A stretch of DNA of 42,051 nt from Candidatus Janibacter merdipullorum (GTDB taxonomy: Bacteria; Actinomycetota; Actinomycetes; Actinomycetales; Dermatophilaceae). A program made the position numbers and the translations under genes. The DNA is taken from NCBI GenBank assembly GCA_019116945.1, contig DXAR01000179.1, forward strand, positions 1-42,051, written 5' to 3'. Positions 26,648 through 34,893 of the stretch are shown one piece after another. The notes beneath the pieces were generated by a model that did not search any database, was not told where the DNA came from, and saw only the letters and a list, made by a program, of their open reading frames with translations. Position 1 is the stretch's first letter. The number at the start of each line of letters is the position of its first letter.

Positions 26648-27387
26648 CCACGATCGAGAGCCCCCGCCTGGAGCTCCTGCCCGCCGTCGACGTGCGGGGA
26701 GGGCGCGCCGTCCAGCTCCAGCAAGGCGTGGCCGACAGCGGGTGGGACTTCGGCGACCCGCTGCAGGCCGCTCGGGCCTGGCAGGAGCAGGGGGCCGAGT
26801 GGATCCACCTCGTCGACCTCGACGCGGCCTTCGGCGAAGGGAGCAACCGCGAGCTTCTCGCCGAGATCGTCGGTCGCCTCGACCTGCGGGTCGAGCTGAG
26901 CGGTGGCATCCGCGACCAGGACTCGCTCGCGGCCGCCCTCGACTCCGGCTGCGCTCGCGTCAACCTCGGCACGGCGGCGCTCGAGAACCCCGAGTGGACC
27001 GCGGCGGCGATCGCCGAGCACGGTGACCGCATCGCCGTCGGGCTCGACGTCCGCGGCACGACCCTCGCCGCCCGCGGGTGGACCAAGGAGGGCGGGGACC
27101 TCTGGGAGACGCTCGCCCGGCTCGACTCCGAGGGGTGCAGCCGCTACGTCGTCACCGACGTGGCCAAGGACGGGATGCTCGCCGGGCCCAACCTCCAGCT
27201 CCTCTCGGAGGTGTGCGCGGCCACCTCGGCGAAGGTCGTCGCGTCCGGGGGAGTGACCACGCGCGAGGACGTCGTGGCCCTGCGTGGCCTCGTCCCCGAG
27301 GGCGTCGAGGGTGCGATCATCGGCTCCGCCCTGTACAAGGGAACGGTGACACTCTCCGACGCACTCGACGCGGCAGGCCGGCCATGA
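26644..27387 (+). CDS. priA: Phosphoribosyl isomerase A (PriA / HisA)
   Basis: A 247-residue TIM-barrel isomerase. [15 protein letters not shown] contains the first catalytic Asp, and [16 protein letters not shown] the second. VELSGGIRD and [13 protein letters not shown] are the phosphate-binding loops. In most actinobacteria this enzyme works in both histidine (ProFAR isomerase) and tryptophan (PRA isomerase) synthesis; the [14 protein letters not shown] loop is as in PriA proteins. Whether a separate trpF exists cannot be seen here. GTG at 26644 overlaps the hisH stop by 4 bp. Confidence 0.94.
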   Translation: MTTIESPRLELLPAVDVRGGRAVQLQQGVADSGWDFGDPLQAARAWQEQGAEWIHLVDLDAAFGEGSNRELLAEIVGRLDLRVELSGGIRDQDSLAAALDSGCARVNLGTAALENPEWTAAAIAEHGDRIAVGLDVRGTTLAARGWTKEGGDLWETLARLDSEGCSRYVVTDVAKDGMLAGPNLQLLSEVCAATSAKVVASGGVTTREDVVALRGLVPEGVEGAIIGSALYKGTVTLSDALDAAGRP

Positions 27388-28109
27388 CCACCCCCGGTGA
27401 CTCGGCCGGGGTGCCCTGGCAGGGACGCGAGCTCCCCCAGGGGGACTTCTCCGGTGACACCGGCGAGGCCTCCCCGGGACTGCTCCGTGCCCTGACGACC
27501 GGGGGAGAGCGGGATGTCATGCGCCAGCTCGCCCGGGCCAGGCTCCTCGTGCCCATGACCGCCGTGGCGGGCGAGACGGCCGAAGGGGTCGACGGTCACG
27601 TCGCCGACAAGGAGGCGGACATGGCCGTCGTGCTCCTCGAGCACCCTGACGGACGGACGGCGCTGCCGGTCTTCTCCTCCATGGCCGACCTCGCGGCCTT
27701 CGACTCCTCCCTGCGTCCGGTACCGGTCGAGGCGGCGCGGGCTGCTCGGGCCGCGATCTCGGAGCAGGCCGATCTCATCGTCCTCGACTGCGCGAGCGAG
27801 CAGGCCTTCGAGGTCCGGGGCTCCATGGTGTGGGCCCTGAGCCAGGAGCGCGAGTGGCTCCCGGCCGAGGAGGACCCCTTCGTCGCCGAGGCGGTCGCCA
27901 GGGTCTGCGCCCGCGTCGACGAGATCACCGACCACACGCTCGCGGCCGGCGTCCCGGATGGCCAGGGTGTGCTCCAGATCGGGCTCACCCTCGTCCCCGG
28001 ACTCGACGAGGCGACGGTCCAGGACCTCGTCACCGCCATCGCCGAGGAGCTCGCGACAGATGGCGAGCTGCGCGCGCGCATCGACGGGCTGAGCTTCGCC
28101 ATCGTCTGA
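27384..28109 (+). CDS. SseB-family protein
   Basis: A 241-residue cytoplasmic protein with an SseB N-terminal-type domain in the middle: [31 protein letters not shown] and [20 protein letters not shown] match the strand pattern of that family. The final about 60 residues are an alpha-beta unit. The actual function is unknown. Its ATG overlaps the priA stop by 4 bp, so it is the last gene of the his operon. SseB-like genes next to infC are a common actinobacterial arrangement. Confidence 0.8.
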   Translation: MTTPGDSAGVPWQGRELPQGDFSGDTGEASPGLLRALTTGGERDVMRQLARARLLVPMTAVAGETAEGVDGHVADKEADMAVVLLEHPDGRTALPVFSSMADLAAFDSSLRPVPVEAARAARAAISEQADLIVLDCASEQAFEVRGSMVWALSQEREWLPAEEDPFVAEAVARVCARVDEITDHTLAAGVPDGQGVLQIGLTLVPGLDEATVQDLVTAIAEELATDGELRARIDGLSFAIV

Positions 28110-28145
28110 GGGCGTGGCGATTTCTGGCTCGGGCCGGGTCGCTGC

Positions 28146-28151
28146 TAGTCT
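28146..28151 (+). promoter_or_regulatory. -10 hexamer for the infC-rpmI-rplT transcript
   Basis: TAGTCT at 28146-28151 follows an upstream extended GC-rich stretch; a start near 28158 gives an about 220-nt leader before infC. The -35 region (TTCTGG near 28122) is weak. Confidence 0.45.
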
Positions 28152-28182
28152 TGGTCACCGACCGGTCATCGTCCGCGTGGCG

Positions 28183-28281
28183 ATGACGCAAGAGGAGCCT
28201 CGCTTCCACCCGCGACGACCATCTGGTTGCCGGGTCACAGGTCTCGGCGGTTCGGACCGCAGGCGATGCGCTCGCCGGTGA
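28183..28281 (+). CDS. Possible 32-residue leader peptide before infC
   Basis: ATG at 28183 opens MTQEEPRFHPRRPSG and ends TGA at 28279-28281, after an Arg-rich tail (DRRRCARR). It lies wholly in the infC leader and covers the 5' pairing arm at 28192-28201, so its translation could control the hairpin. No good Shine-Dalgarno sequence is visible, so this may be chance. Confidence 0.2.
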   Translation: MTQEEPRFHPRRPSGCRVTGLGGSDRRRCARR

Positions 28282-28304
28282 TCCGACCACGTCGTGCTCT
28301 GGTG

Positions 28305-28333
28305 AGGCTCCTCGCGATCGGCGGGGAGCCTTT
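28305..28333 (+). terminator. Attenuator hairpin in the infC leader
   Basis: AGGCTCCTCGC (28305-28315) pairs with GCGGGGAGCCT (28321-28331) around a GATCG loop: 11 bp with one G-U pair, followed by TTCCT. The T tract is short, so it may be a pause or rho-independent terminator. Confidence 0.45.
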
Positions 28334-28378
28334 CCTCGTCGGTGGCGGGAGTAGGCACACCGAGCTAAGGAGCAACAC

Positions 28379-29002
28379 ATCAGCGAGCCTCGCATCAATG
28401 ACCGTATCCGCGTCCCCGAGGTGCGGTTGGTCGGCCCCAACGGGGAGCAGGTCGGCATCGTGCGCGTGGAGGACGCCTTGCGTCTCGCGGCTGAGGCGGA
28501 CCTCGACCTCGTCGAGGTCGCTCCCATGGCCAAGCCCCCCGTGGCCAAGCTCATGGACTTCGGCAAGTACAAGTACGAAGCCGCCATGAAAGCGCGCGAA
28601 GCGCGCAAGAACCAGGTCAACACGGTCATCAAGGAGATCAAGCTCCGGCCGAAGATCGACAGCCACGACTACGGCACGAAGAAGGGCCACGTCGAGCGCT
28701 TCCTCAGCGCCGGCGACAAGGTCAAGGTGACGATCATGTTCCGCGGCCGCGAGCAGTCCCGCCCCGAGCTGGGCTTCCGGCTGCTGCAGCGTCTCGCGGA
28801 GGACGTCGTCGAGCTCGGCACCGTGGAGTCGGCGCCGAAGCAGGACGGCCGCAACATGGTCATGGTCCTGGGACCGACGCGCAAGAAGTCCGAGGCGCGT
28901 GCCGAGGCGCGACGCAAGAAGGACGAGCAGAAGGCCGCCGAGGCAGCCCCGGCGGAGCAGGCCGGCGACGGGGCCGAGGCCATCGAGGCCCCGACCGAGT
29001 AG
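28379..29002 (+). CDS. infC: Translation initiation factor IF-3 (ATC start)
   Basis: A 207-residue IF-3. [18 protein letters not shown] at the N-terminus is the conserved domain opening, the linker contains [17 protein letters not shown], and the C-terminal domain has [18 protein letters not shown] and [11 protein letters not shown]. The C-terminal tail ([20 protein letters not shown]) is an Ala/Glu-rich extension seen in actinobacteria. The start is the rare ATC at 28379 with AAGGAG (28367-28372) 6 nt upstream; there is no ATG before the conserved sequence. Rare start codons are the known basis of infC autoregulation, because IF-3 discriminates against them. Followed by rpmI and rplT. Confidence 0.95.
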   Translation: MSEPRINDRIRVPEVRLVGPNGEQVGIVRVEDALRLAAEADLDLVEVAPMAKPPVAKLMDFGKYKYEAAMKAREARKNQVNTVIKEIKLRPKIDSHDYGTKKGHVERFLSAGDKVKVTIMFRGREQSRPELGFRLLQRLAEDVVELGTVESAPKQDGRNMVMVLGPTRKKSEARAEARRKKDEQKAAEAAPAEQAGDGAEAIEAPTE

Positions 29003-29063
29003 TCGCTGGCTCCCGGCCCCGTCCGGCACAGACCAGAACAGCAACGAGAAGGAGATCGGCGCC

Positions 29064-29258
29064 ATGCCGAAGAACAAGACGCACAGCGGTGCGAAGAAGC
29101 GCTTCCGGGTCACCGGCTCGGGCAAGGTCATGCGTGAGCGGGCCAACCACGTCCACAAGTTCCACGAGAAGACCCCGCAGCACGCGCGGCGCCTCGCGAA
29201 CGATGTCCAGGTCTCCAAGGCCGACGAGAAGAAGATCAAGAAGCTGCTCGGTCGCTGA
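29064..29258 (+). CDS. rpmI: Ribosomal protein L35
   Basis: A 64-residue basic protein: MPKNKTHSGAKKRF is the family N-terminus and RVTGSGKVMR follows. It belongs to the 50S subunit. AAGGAG about 10 nt upstream supports the ATG at 29064. It lies between infC and rplT in the standard order, with 61 bp separating it from infC. Confidence 0.97.
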   Translation: MPKNKTHSGAKKRFRVTGSGKVMRERANHVHKFHEKTPQHARRLANDVQVSKADEKKIKKLLGR

Positions 29259-29300
29259 CCTGAGCCTCTTGTCCCACCCCCCATCTGAAGGAGTTCTCAC

Positions 29301-29684
29301 GTGGCACGCGTGAAGCGGGCGGTCAACGCCCACAAGAAGCGTCGGGTCGTTCTCGAGCGGGCCAGCGGCTACCGGGGCCAGCGGTCCCGCCTCTACCGCA
29401 AGGCCAAGGAGCAGGTCACCCACTCGCTGGAGTACAGCTACCGTGACCGCCGTGCTAAGAAGGGCGACTTCCGTCGCCTCTGGATCCAGCGGATCAACGC
29501 CGGCGCCCGCGCCAACGGCATGACCTACAACCGGTTCATCCAGGGTCTGCGTGCCGCCGAGGTCGAGGTCGACCGGCGCATGCTCGCCGAGCTCGCCGTC
29601 AACGACGAGGCCGCCTTCGCCGCGCTCGTCGAGATCGCCAAGGCCAACGTGCCGGCGACGGCCGACGCCAAGGCCCGGGTCTGA
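29301..29684 (+). CDS. rplT: Ribosomal protein L20
   Basis: A 127-residue 50S assembly protein: [14 protein letters not shown], the long basic N-terminal extension, and [20 protein letters not shown] are family features. The GTG start at 29301 has GAAGGAG about 8 nt upstream. L20 binds 23S rRNA and, in several bacteria, its own operon mRNA. No L20-box-like element was proven here. Confidence 0.97.
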   Translation: MARVKRAVNAHKKRRVVLERASGYRGQRSRLYRKAKEQVTHSLEYSYRDRRAKKGDFRRLWIQRINAGARANGMTYNRFIQGLRAAEVEVDRRMLAELAVNDEAAFAALVEIAKANVPATADAKARV

Positions 29685-29716
29685 ACGACCACTCCGGACG
29701 CCGGGAGCGCCCCGTC

Positions 29717-30517
29717 CTGACCAACCCCGCCGCCGAGCGGGTACGTCAGGTCCGCGGGCTCTCCCGGCGTTCTGCGCGTCGGCGCACCGGGCGGATTCTC
29801 GTCGAGGGGCCCCAGGGAGTGCGTGAGGCCGTGCGCTTCGCGCCGGAGCGCATCCGGGACCTCTACGTCACCGCCGAGGCAGCCGACCGCTACGCCGAGT
29901 TCGTCGACCCGGCCCGTGACGCCGGGGTCTTCGTGCACGAGACGACCGACGAGGTGCTCGCGGCGATGTGCGACGCGGAGACGCCGCAGGGGACCGCGGC
30001 CGTCGTCGACTGGGCCCCGGCCACGCTCGAGGAGGTCCTCGCGACCGCCCCGCGGCTCCTCGTGCTCCTCACCCACGTGCGGGACCCCGGCAACCTCGGG
30101 ACGGTCATCCGCGGGGCGGACGCGGCCGGAGCCGACGCAGTCCTCGTCAGCGAGGGGTCGGTCGACGTCACCTCGCCCAAGGTGATCCGTTCGACGGCCG
30201 GCTCCGTCTTCCACCTCCCCGTCGTCACCGGGCTGGCCGTCGAGGAGACGCTGACCTCCCTTCGCGCAGCAGGCATCCGGTGCCTGGCCGCGGACGGGGT
30301 GGGGGAGTGCACCACAGAGGAGGTCGACCTCGTGGAGGCCCACGCCTGGGTCATGGGCAACGAGGCCTGGGGCCTCGAGCCGGCGACCCGCGAGGCCTGC
30401 GACGACGTCGTCCGCGTCCCGATCCACGGGCACGCCGAGTCGCTCAACCTCGCCATGGCGACGACGATCTGCCTCTACAGCTCGGCCCGCAGCCAGCGGT
30501 CCGCAGCCACGGGATGA
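29717..30517 (+). CDS. TrmH/SpoU family RNA 2'-O-methyltransferase
   Basis: A protein of about 266 residues that methylates a ribose in rRNA or tRNA using SAM. The SPOUT motifs are clear: NLGTVIRGADAAGADAVL (motif 1), VMGNEAWGLEPATRE (motif 2) and RVPIHGHAESLNLAMATT (motif 3). The N-terminal substrate-binding domain includes GRILVEGPQGVREAVRF, which begins before the first GTG at 29819. No ATG, GTG or TTG is available upstream in frame, so the start is probably CTG: 29717 (GGGAG at 29703-29707, 9-nt spacer) or 29681, which overlaps the rplT stop (CTGA). I chose 29717. It is probably co-transcribed with rplT. Confidence 0.88.
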   Translation: MTNPAAERVRQVRGLSRRSARRRTGRILVEGPQGVREAVRFAPERIRDLYVTAEAADRYAEFVDPARDAGVFVHETTDEVLAAMCDAETPQGTAAVVDWAPATLEEVLATAPRLLVLLTHVRDPGNLGTVIRGADAAGADAVLVSEGSVDVTSPKVIRSTAGSVFHLPVVTGLAVEETLTSLRAAGIRCLAADGVGECTTEEVDLVEAHAWVMGNEAWGLEPATREACDDVVRVPIHGHAESLNLAMATTICLYSSARSQRSAATG

Positions 30518-30520
30518 CGA

Positions 30521-30556
30521 CGAAGGGGGTGGGACCAGCCGGTCCCACCCCCTTCG
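30521..30556. terminator. Bidirectional terminator between trmH-like gene and katA
   Basis: A perfect 16-bp inverted repeat, CGAAGGGGGTGGGACC (30521-30536) with GGTCCCACCCCCTTCG (30541-30556), with a 4-nt AGCC loop lies between two convergent genes. It has no T tract, but its strength and position fit termination of both transcripts. Each arm contains one copy of the repeated octamer CGAAGGGG. Confidence 0.75.
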
Positions 30557-30572
30557 CCCGTGCCCCTGCGAC

Positions 30573-32123
30573 TCAGCGCTGGTCGGCCTCCCGGAGCGCC
30601 TCGCCGGTGTCGATGTCGCCACCACGCGCGGCCTCGTTGGCCTCCTTGACCCGGCGCCCGATGTCGGGGTCGATGTTGGTCCAGTACTCGTAGACACGCG
30701 TGAGGACCGGGTCCTTCACGCCACCGAGCGACCCGGCGACCGTCTCCACGAGGCGGTCGCGCTGGGCGTCGGAGAAGACCTCGCGCACGAGCGTGCCCGG
30801 CTGGCCGAAGTCGTCGTCCTCGGCGTGCAGCTGGTAGGCCGAACGCACGATGTCGCCGTCGGCCTCCCAGCCGTCGTCGACGGGACCCTGCTCATCGGCG
30901 GTCGGCCGGCCGAAGCTGTTGCCGACGTAGGTCGGCGCCGATCCCGAGTGCTCGTAGCGCATCGGACCGTCGAAGCTGTAGTGGTTCTCCTGCTCGACGG
31001 CCGGGCGGTTGACCGGCAGCTGGTGGAAGTTCGGGCCGATCCGCGCCCGGTGGGCATCCGCGTAGGCGAAGACCCGACCGAGCAGCATCTTGTCGGGCGA
31101 GAAGCCGATGCCCGGCACGGTGTTGCTCGGGGCGAAGGCCGCCTGGTCGATCTGGGCGAAGAAGTTGACCGGGTTCTCGTCGAGGGTCATCGTGCCGACC
31201 TCGATGAGCGGGTAGTCCTCGTGCGGCCAGATCTTGGTCAGGTCGAAGGGGTTGAAGCGGTAGGTCTTCGCGTCCTCGTAGGGCATGACCTGCACCGAGA
31301 GCGTCCACTTCGGGTGCTCGCCGCGCTCGATCGCGTCGAAGAGGTCGCGCCGGTGGAAGTCGGCGTCCTCGCCGGCGATGCGGTCGGCCGCCTCGTTGGT
31401 GATGCCCTCGACGCCCTGCTGGGTGTGGAAGTGGTACTTGACCCAGAACTTCTCACCCGAGGCGTTGACCCACATGTAGGTGTGGCTGCCGTAGCCGTTC
31501 ATGTTCCGCCACGAGCGCGGCAGACCCCGGTCACCCATGAGGTAGGTGACCTGGTGGGCGGACTCGGGGTGGGCGGTCCAGAAGTCCCACTGCATCGTGT
31601 TGTCGCGCAGGCCGTTGTCGGGCAGGCGCTTCTGGCTGCGGATGAAGTTGGGGAACTTCAGCGGGTCGCGGAGGAAGAAGATCGGCGTGTTGTTGCCGAC
31701 GAGGTCGAAGTTGCCCTCCGAGGTGTAGAAGCGCAGGGCGAAGCCGCGGACATCACGCCAGGTGTCGGGCGAGCCGAGCTCACCCGCGACGGTGGAGAAG
31801 CGGGCGAGCATGCGGGTCGTGGCGCCGCGCTGGAAGACCGCTGCCTTGGTGTACTTCGACACGTCACCGGTCACCTCGAAGCGACCGAAGGCGCCCGCGC
31901 CCTTGGCGTGCGGCTTGCGCTCGGGGATGTTCTCCCGGTTGAAGTGCGCGAGCATGTCGACGAGATGGGTGTCGTGGAGGAGCAGGGGGCCGTTGCTGCC
32001 GACCGACAGGCTGTTGCGGTCGCTCACGGTGGGGGCGCCGTTGACCTGGGTCGACGGGCCGGAGACGTCGAGCGTCCCCCTCGCGTCGGACCTGGGGCTG
32101 GGGGTGGCGGGGGTGGTGGACAT
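30573..32123 (-). CDS. katA: Monofunctional heme catalase
   Basis: A 516-residue catalase converting hydrogen peroxide to water and oxygen. The distal His is in [17 protein letters not shown] (H72); [20 protein letters not shown] and [12 protein letters not shown] are conserved; the proximal heme Tyr is Y354 in [30 protein letters not shown] is another signature. The ATG at 32123 has AAAGAGGAG upstream; a much longer open frame to 32711 is a shadow of furA. It follows furA by 41 bp on the same strand, so it is probably FurA-controlled and peroxide-inducible. Actinobacterial furA usually pairs with katG (a peroxidase); here it pairs with katA. Confidence 0.97.
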   Translation of the reverse strand: MSTTPATPSPRSDARGTLDVSGPSTQVNGAPTVSDRNSLSVGSNGPLLLHDTHLVDMLAHFNRENIPERKPHAKGAGAFGRFEVTGDVSKYTKAAVFQRGATTRMLARFSTVAGELGSPDTWRDVRGFALRFYTSEGNFDLVGNNTPIFFLRDPLKFPNFIRSQKRLPDNGLRDNTMQWDFWTAHPESAHQVTYLMGDRGLPRSWRNMNGYGSHTYMWVNASGEKFWVKYHFHTQQGVEGITNEAADRIAGEDADFHRRDLFDAIERGEHPKWTLSVQVMPYEDAKTYRFNPFDLTKIWPHEDYPLIEVGTMTLDENPVNFFAQIDQAAFAPSNTVPGIGFSPDKMLLGRVFAYADAHRARIGPNFHQLPVNRPAVEQENHYSFDGPMRYEHSGSAPTYVGNSFGRPTADEQGPVDDGWEADGDIVRSAYQLHAEDDDFGQPGTLVREVFSDAQRDRLVETVAGSLGGVKDPVLTRVYEYWTNIDPDIGRRVKEANEAARGGDIDTGEALREADQR

Positions 32124-32164
32124 CTGCTGCTCCTCTTTCTCGGTGGGGTGGGGTGCAGGACAGC

Positions 32165-32611
32165 TCAGGGGAGGGCGACCGCCGAGGCAGCACATGCCGG
32201 GCAGATCCCCCAGTAGATGACCTCGGCCTCGTCGATGGCGAAGCCGTGGTCGTCGGCGGCGTCGAGGCAGGGGGCCTTGCCGGGTGCGCACTCCACGTCG
32301 ACCATCGTGCCGCAGGTTCGGCACACGAGGTGGTGGTGGTTGTCGCCGAGCTCCAGCTCGAAGCGCGCGGGATGTCCCGCGGGCTCGAACTTGCGCACGA
32401 GGCCGATGCCCGCGAGCGCCGCGAGGATGTCGTAGACGGCCTGGGTGCTCACGGAGCCGAGTCGCTCCCGCGCGCAGCGGGTGATGGTGTCGACATCGGC
32501 GTGGGGGTGCGCGGACAGCTCGCGGAGCACCGCGACCCGGGGTGCGGTGACGCGCAGGGAGTGCTCCCGCAGGAGGCCTGCGGCTGCGTCCGGGGTGATC
32601 ATCGTGCTCAT
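32165..32611 (-). CDS. furA: Fur-family peroxide/metal regulator (FurA/CatR-like)
   Basis: A 148-residue Fur-family repressor. The N-terminal winged helix includes [22 protein letters not shown] and [34 protein letters not shown] carries regulatory His residues and the first Cys pair (C97, C100); C137 and C140 (CPAC) form the structural Zn site. It has the features of PerR/FurA-type peroxide sensors and is next to katA. I chose the ATG at 32611, 7 nt after a -10-like ATTCTT; a longer start at 32632 would overlap the operator. Such genes are often leaderless and autorepressed. Confidence 0.93.
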   Translation of the reverse strand: MSTMITPDAAAGLLREHSLRVTAPRVAVLRELSAHPHADVDTITRCARERLGSVSTQAVYDILAALAGIGLVRKFEPAGHPARFELELGDNHHHLVCRTCGTMVDVECAPGKAPCLDAADDHGFAIDEAEVIYWGICPACAASAVALP

Positions 32612-32618
32612 CGCTGAC

Positions 32619-32648
32619 AAGAATCCCACCAATTCTGGAATCGGTCAA
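32619..32648 (-). promoter_or_regulatory. furA promoter with FurA-box-like inverted repeat
   Basis: On the minus strand TTGACC (-35, 32648-32643), an 18-nt spacer, ATTCTT (-10, 32624-32619), then 7 nt to the ATG. An inverted repeat AGAAT-N7-ATTCT (32620-32636) spans the -10, so a bound repressor would block the promoter. Regulator identity (FurA itself) is inference. Confidence 0.6.
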
Positions 32649-32682
32649 GAAAAAGGGATGCGTGTCGATCGGACCGCTCCCG

Positions 32683-32688
32683 TAGGTT
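32683..32688 (+). promoter_or_regulatory. -10 hexamer of a leaderless promoter for the 32696 gene
   Basis: TAGGTT at 32683-32688 ends 7 nt before the ATG at 32696. The 84-bp gap to furA holds both divergent promoters. Confidence 0.5.
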
Positions 32689-32695
32689 GCTCGGC

Positions 32696-33502
32696 ATGGA
32701 CGCGTCTCCACCGACGATCGATGGTCCGATCATCCCCTTCGTCCCCGGGGCCACCGAGGTGCCGCAGGGGCTGGGGTACTCCGCGGAGCACGGGGAGTTC
32801 GTCTTCACCTTCTACGACTCGGCGGACGACCGCGTCGGGATCATCGCCTTCGCCGATGCCGTCGGGCGGGTGACCGCGAGGGTCACCCTCCACGGCCTCG
32901 ACCACTACGGCGGGGTGACGGTGACGGGCGGATGCACCTATGTCAGCGGCCGTGGGCGGGTGCAGATCCACGACACCGAGCGGCTCCGGCGCGGGGTCGC
33001 CGAGCCCCTCGCGACGGTGCGGGTCCGCGCGAGCTCGACGGTGACCGCGGACCGGGGGAGTCTCTACGTCTCCCGCTTCCGCGTGCGCGACGCCGGGGTC
33101 GTCTGGCGCTACGACCTCGTCGACGGGCGTCCTGTGGAGACGGGAGAGAGCTTCGTCGCGCCTCCGCGGACCCAGGGGCTGAGCTTCGACGAAGGGGGCA
33201 GTGCCTGGTTCTCGAGGAGCTGGGGGAGAGCGGCCGCGTCCACCCTTACCCGGGTGACGGCGGCGGACTGGGCGCGGGACGGAGGATGGACCGAGGACAA
33301 CGGGCGGGACATCTCCCTTCCGCCCATGGCCGAGGGGTCGGTCATCGTCGACGGCCGCCTGCACCAGCTCTACGAGTCCGGAGCCGCTCCCTACCGGAGG
33401 TACGCCCGTGCCCACCACGTCCGCAGCCTCGTCCTCGGGAGGCTGTCACCGCGAGAGCGGCTCACCGCCCATGACCTCCTGGCCGACCTCGTCGGGGAGT
33501 GA
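32696..33502 (+). CDS. Unknown propeller-like protein, short paralog
   Basis: A 268-residue protein I do not recognise. It has no signal peptide, membrane segment or catalytic motif I can name. Strand-turn segments such as [31 protein letters not shown] (about residues 68-85), [14 protein letters not shown] and [14 protein letters not shown] recur at about 40-50-residue steps, suggesting a beta-propeller. The same blocks appear in order in the propeller part of the next gene, so the two are paralogs. I chose the ATG at 32696 because a -10 hexamer sits 7 nt before it; a TTG at 32687 is in frame but lies within that hexamer. It is divergent from furA. Confidence 0.75.
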   Translation: MDASPPTIDGPIIPFVPGATEVPQGLGYSAEHGEFVFTFYDSADDRVGIIAFADAVGRVTARVTLHGLDHYGGVTVTGGCTYVSGRGRVQIHDTERLRRGVAEPLATVRVRASSTVTADRGSLYVSRFRVRDAGVVWRYDLVDGRPVETGESFVAPPRTQGLSFDEGGSAWFSRSWGRAAASTLTRVTAADWARDGGWTEDNGRDISLPPMAEGSVIVDGRLHQLYESGAAPYRRYARAHHVRSLVLGRLSPRERLTAHDLLADLVGE

Positions 33503-33542
33503 CGGGGGAGCGCTTCCCCTGGTCGAGGCGGCGCGGTAGGCG

Positions 33543-33548
33543 TACCTT
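33543..33548 (+). promoter_or_regulatory. -10 hexamer of a leaderless promoter for the 33557 gene
   Basis: TACCTT at 33543-33548 ends 8 nt before the ATG at 33557, so the second paralog has its own promoter 54 bp after the first gene. Confidence 0.45.
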
Positions 33549-33556
33549 GATCCGTC

Positions 33557-34801
33557 ATGACGGTGACGCACGGCAGTGACCCCGAGCGCCTGACGGCGAT
33601 CGGTGAGGCCCTGCGTGCCCAGGCCGGGCGGGTCGAGGCGGCGCTGCAGGTGGGGTCGACGGGGCTCGCCGCGCTCGTGGAGGCCTGGTCCGGACCGGAC
33701 CTCGAGGTCTTCGGCGAGGACTGGTACCTGGCGGAGGAGCAGCTCCACGGGGCCGTGGGGATGCTGTGGGTCGTGGGCGATCGCGCGTGCGAGCAGGCGG
33801 AGCAGCAGCTCGAGGCCAGCCGTGGCGAAGGGAGAACGGCCGCCCTCGCGCCCTTGGTGTCCCCGAGGGGGCGAGCTGGCGGTGCAGCAGCCCCCGACCC
33901 CGCGTCACCCGGGATCGGCGGTGGGGCCGGGCTCGGCGGTGATCTGGTCGGCCCGGACATCGAGGATCTGCCCGTTCCCTACCCGCCGGACGACGACCGT
34001 CGCTGGGTGCCGCAGGGTTTCTCGCAGACCGACGACGGCCGGCTGATCACCTCGTTCTACGACAAGGACTCCTCCGGTGACGGCCTTCTGGCGATCCAGT
34101 CCAGGGACGGCACGGTCGAGTACGTCCGGATCGGGGGCAACGACCACTACGGAGGGGTCACGGTCGACGGCGACAACGTCTACGTGTCGGGCAACGGCGA
34201 GTCCGGTGACGAGAGCACCATCCAGCAGTACCGACTCGACGACCTGGTCGACGGCGCCGCCTCCGACGCCGACGGTGACGTCGTCCGGCCGGTCGACACC
34301 GTGGACGCGCCGACGGGCTCGACCGTGACCTCGCACGACGGCACCGTCTACGCCGCGCAGCACAGCGGTGGGACGCGAGGTGACCTCTACTCCTGGTCGA
34401 TCGGTCCCGGTGGTCGACTGACTCCTGACCAGGCAGAGGGTGAGCCACTCGGGCAGGTCCCGTGGAACACCCAGGGCGTCGTCACCGACGGCGAGAACTG
34501 GTTCGCCGTGACCACCACCCCCGACACCGACAGGCTTGCCCGGGAGTCGAGCTCGCAGGTCGTCGCCTTCGACCCGGAGACCGGCCTGATCACGGACACG
34601 ATCACCGACTCGGCCTCACCCCTCTCGCAGGGCGTCGACATCATCGACGGCCAGCTCGTGATGACCAACGAGGGGTATGCCGACCCCTACCGGGGCGACA
34701 GCGAGGCGGCGGGCGCCGACCCGAACCCCAACCTGCAGGCCTACGACATCCCGGAGCACGTCGACACGGTTCCGGACGCCTGGCCCGGCATGTTCTTCTG
34801 A
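33557..34801 (+). CDS. WXG-like N-terminal domain fused to a propeller-like domain
   Basis: A 414-residue protein. Residues 1-about 93 are helical with a WSG motif (W44-S45-G46) in the turn region and Y57-x3-E61 shortly after; this is the layout of WXG100/ESX-type proteins, the substrates of type VII secretion. A Gly/Ala/Pro-rich linker follows (about 94-150). Residues 151-414 are propeller-like and paralogous to the preceding gene: [34 protein letters not shown] (D196-H197-Y198), GSTVTSHDGTVY, NTQGVVTDG and QGVDIIDGQLV. No signal peptide or catalytic motif is evident. No T7SS machinery gene lies in the window. Export by ESX-type secretion and the role are inference. Confidence 0.75.
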   Translation: MTVTHGSDPERLTAIGEALRAQAGRVEAALQVGSTGLAALVEAWSGPDLEVFGEDWYLAEEQLHGAVGMLWVVGDRACEQAEQQLEASRGEGRTAALAPLVSPRGRAGGAAAPDPASPGIGGGAGLGGDLVGPDIEDLPVPYPPDDDRRWVPQGFSQTDDGRLITSFYDKDSSGDGLLAIQSRDGTVEYVRIGGNDHYGGVTVDGDNVYVSGNGESGDESTIQQYRLDDLVDGAASDADGDVVRPVDTVDAPTGSTVTSHDGTVYAAQHSGGTRGDLYSWSIGPGGRLTPDQAEGEPLGQVPWNTQGVVTDGENWFAVTTTPDTDRLARESSSQVVAFDPETGLITDTITDSASPLSQGVDIIDGQLVMTNEGYADPYRGDSEAAGADPNPNLQAYDIPEHVDTVPDAWPGMFF

Positions 34802-34879
34802 CCTCGGTGCTGCGGGAGGTGCTTGGGCGGCACCGGCTTGTCGTGCGCGACCGGCGGAAGTGACCCCCTTCGGCCCGCG

Positions 34880-34885
34880 TAGACT
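34880..34885 (+). promoter_or_regulatory. -10 hexamer of a leaderless pheS promoter
   Basis: TAGACT at 34880-34885 ends 8 nt before the GTG start of pheS at 34894. The 92-bp gap before pheS holds no leader peptide or T-box-like sequence that I can see. Confidence 0.55.
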
Positions 34886-34893
34886 CAGGGCCC

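Larger units (their letters stand above)
28158..28378 (+). promoter_or_regulatory. infC leader with attenuator-like alternative pairing
   Basis: The 5' segment GAGGAGCCTC (28192-28201) is exactly complementary to GAGGCTCCTC (28304-28313). The same later segment also forms an 11-bp hairpin with GCGGGGAGCCT (28321-28331). The two pairings are mutually exclusive, like an antiterminator and terminator. Autoregulation of infC-rpmI-rplT by IF-3, L20 or a leader is known in other bacteria; the mechanism here is inference. AAGGAG at 28367-28372 precedes the infC start. Confidence 0.6.

Noticed and set aside
30521-30556. Possible mobile-element inverted repeat
   Set aside because: A single 16-bp stem-loop between convergent genes with no transposase or target duplication; a bidirectional terminator explains it.
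32124-32711. A long N-terminal extension of katA
   Set aside because: The upstream open frame is a shadow of furA; an ATG with AAAGAGGAG at 32123 gives the normal catalase N-terminus.
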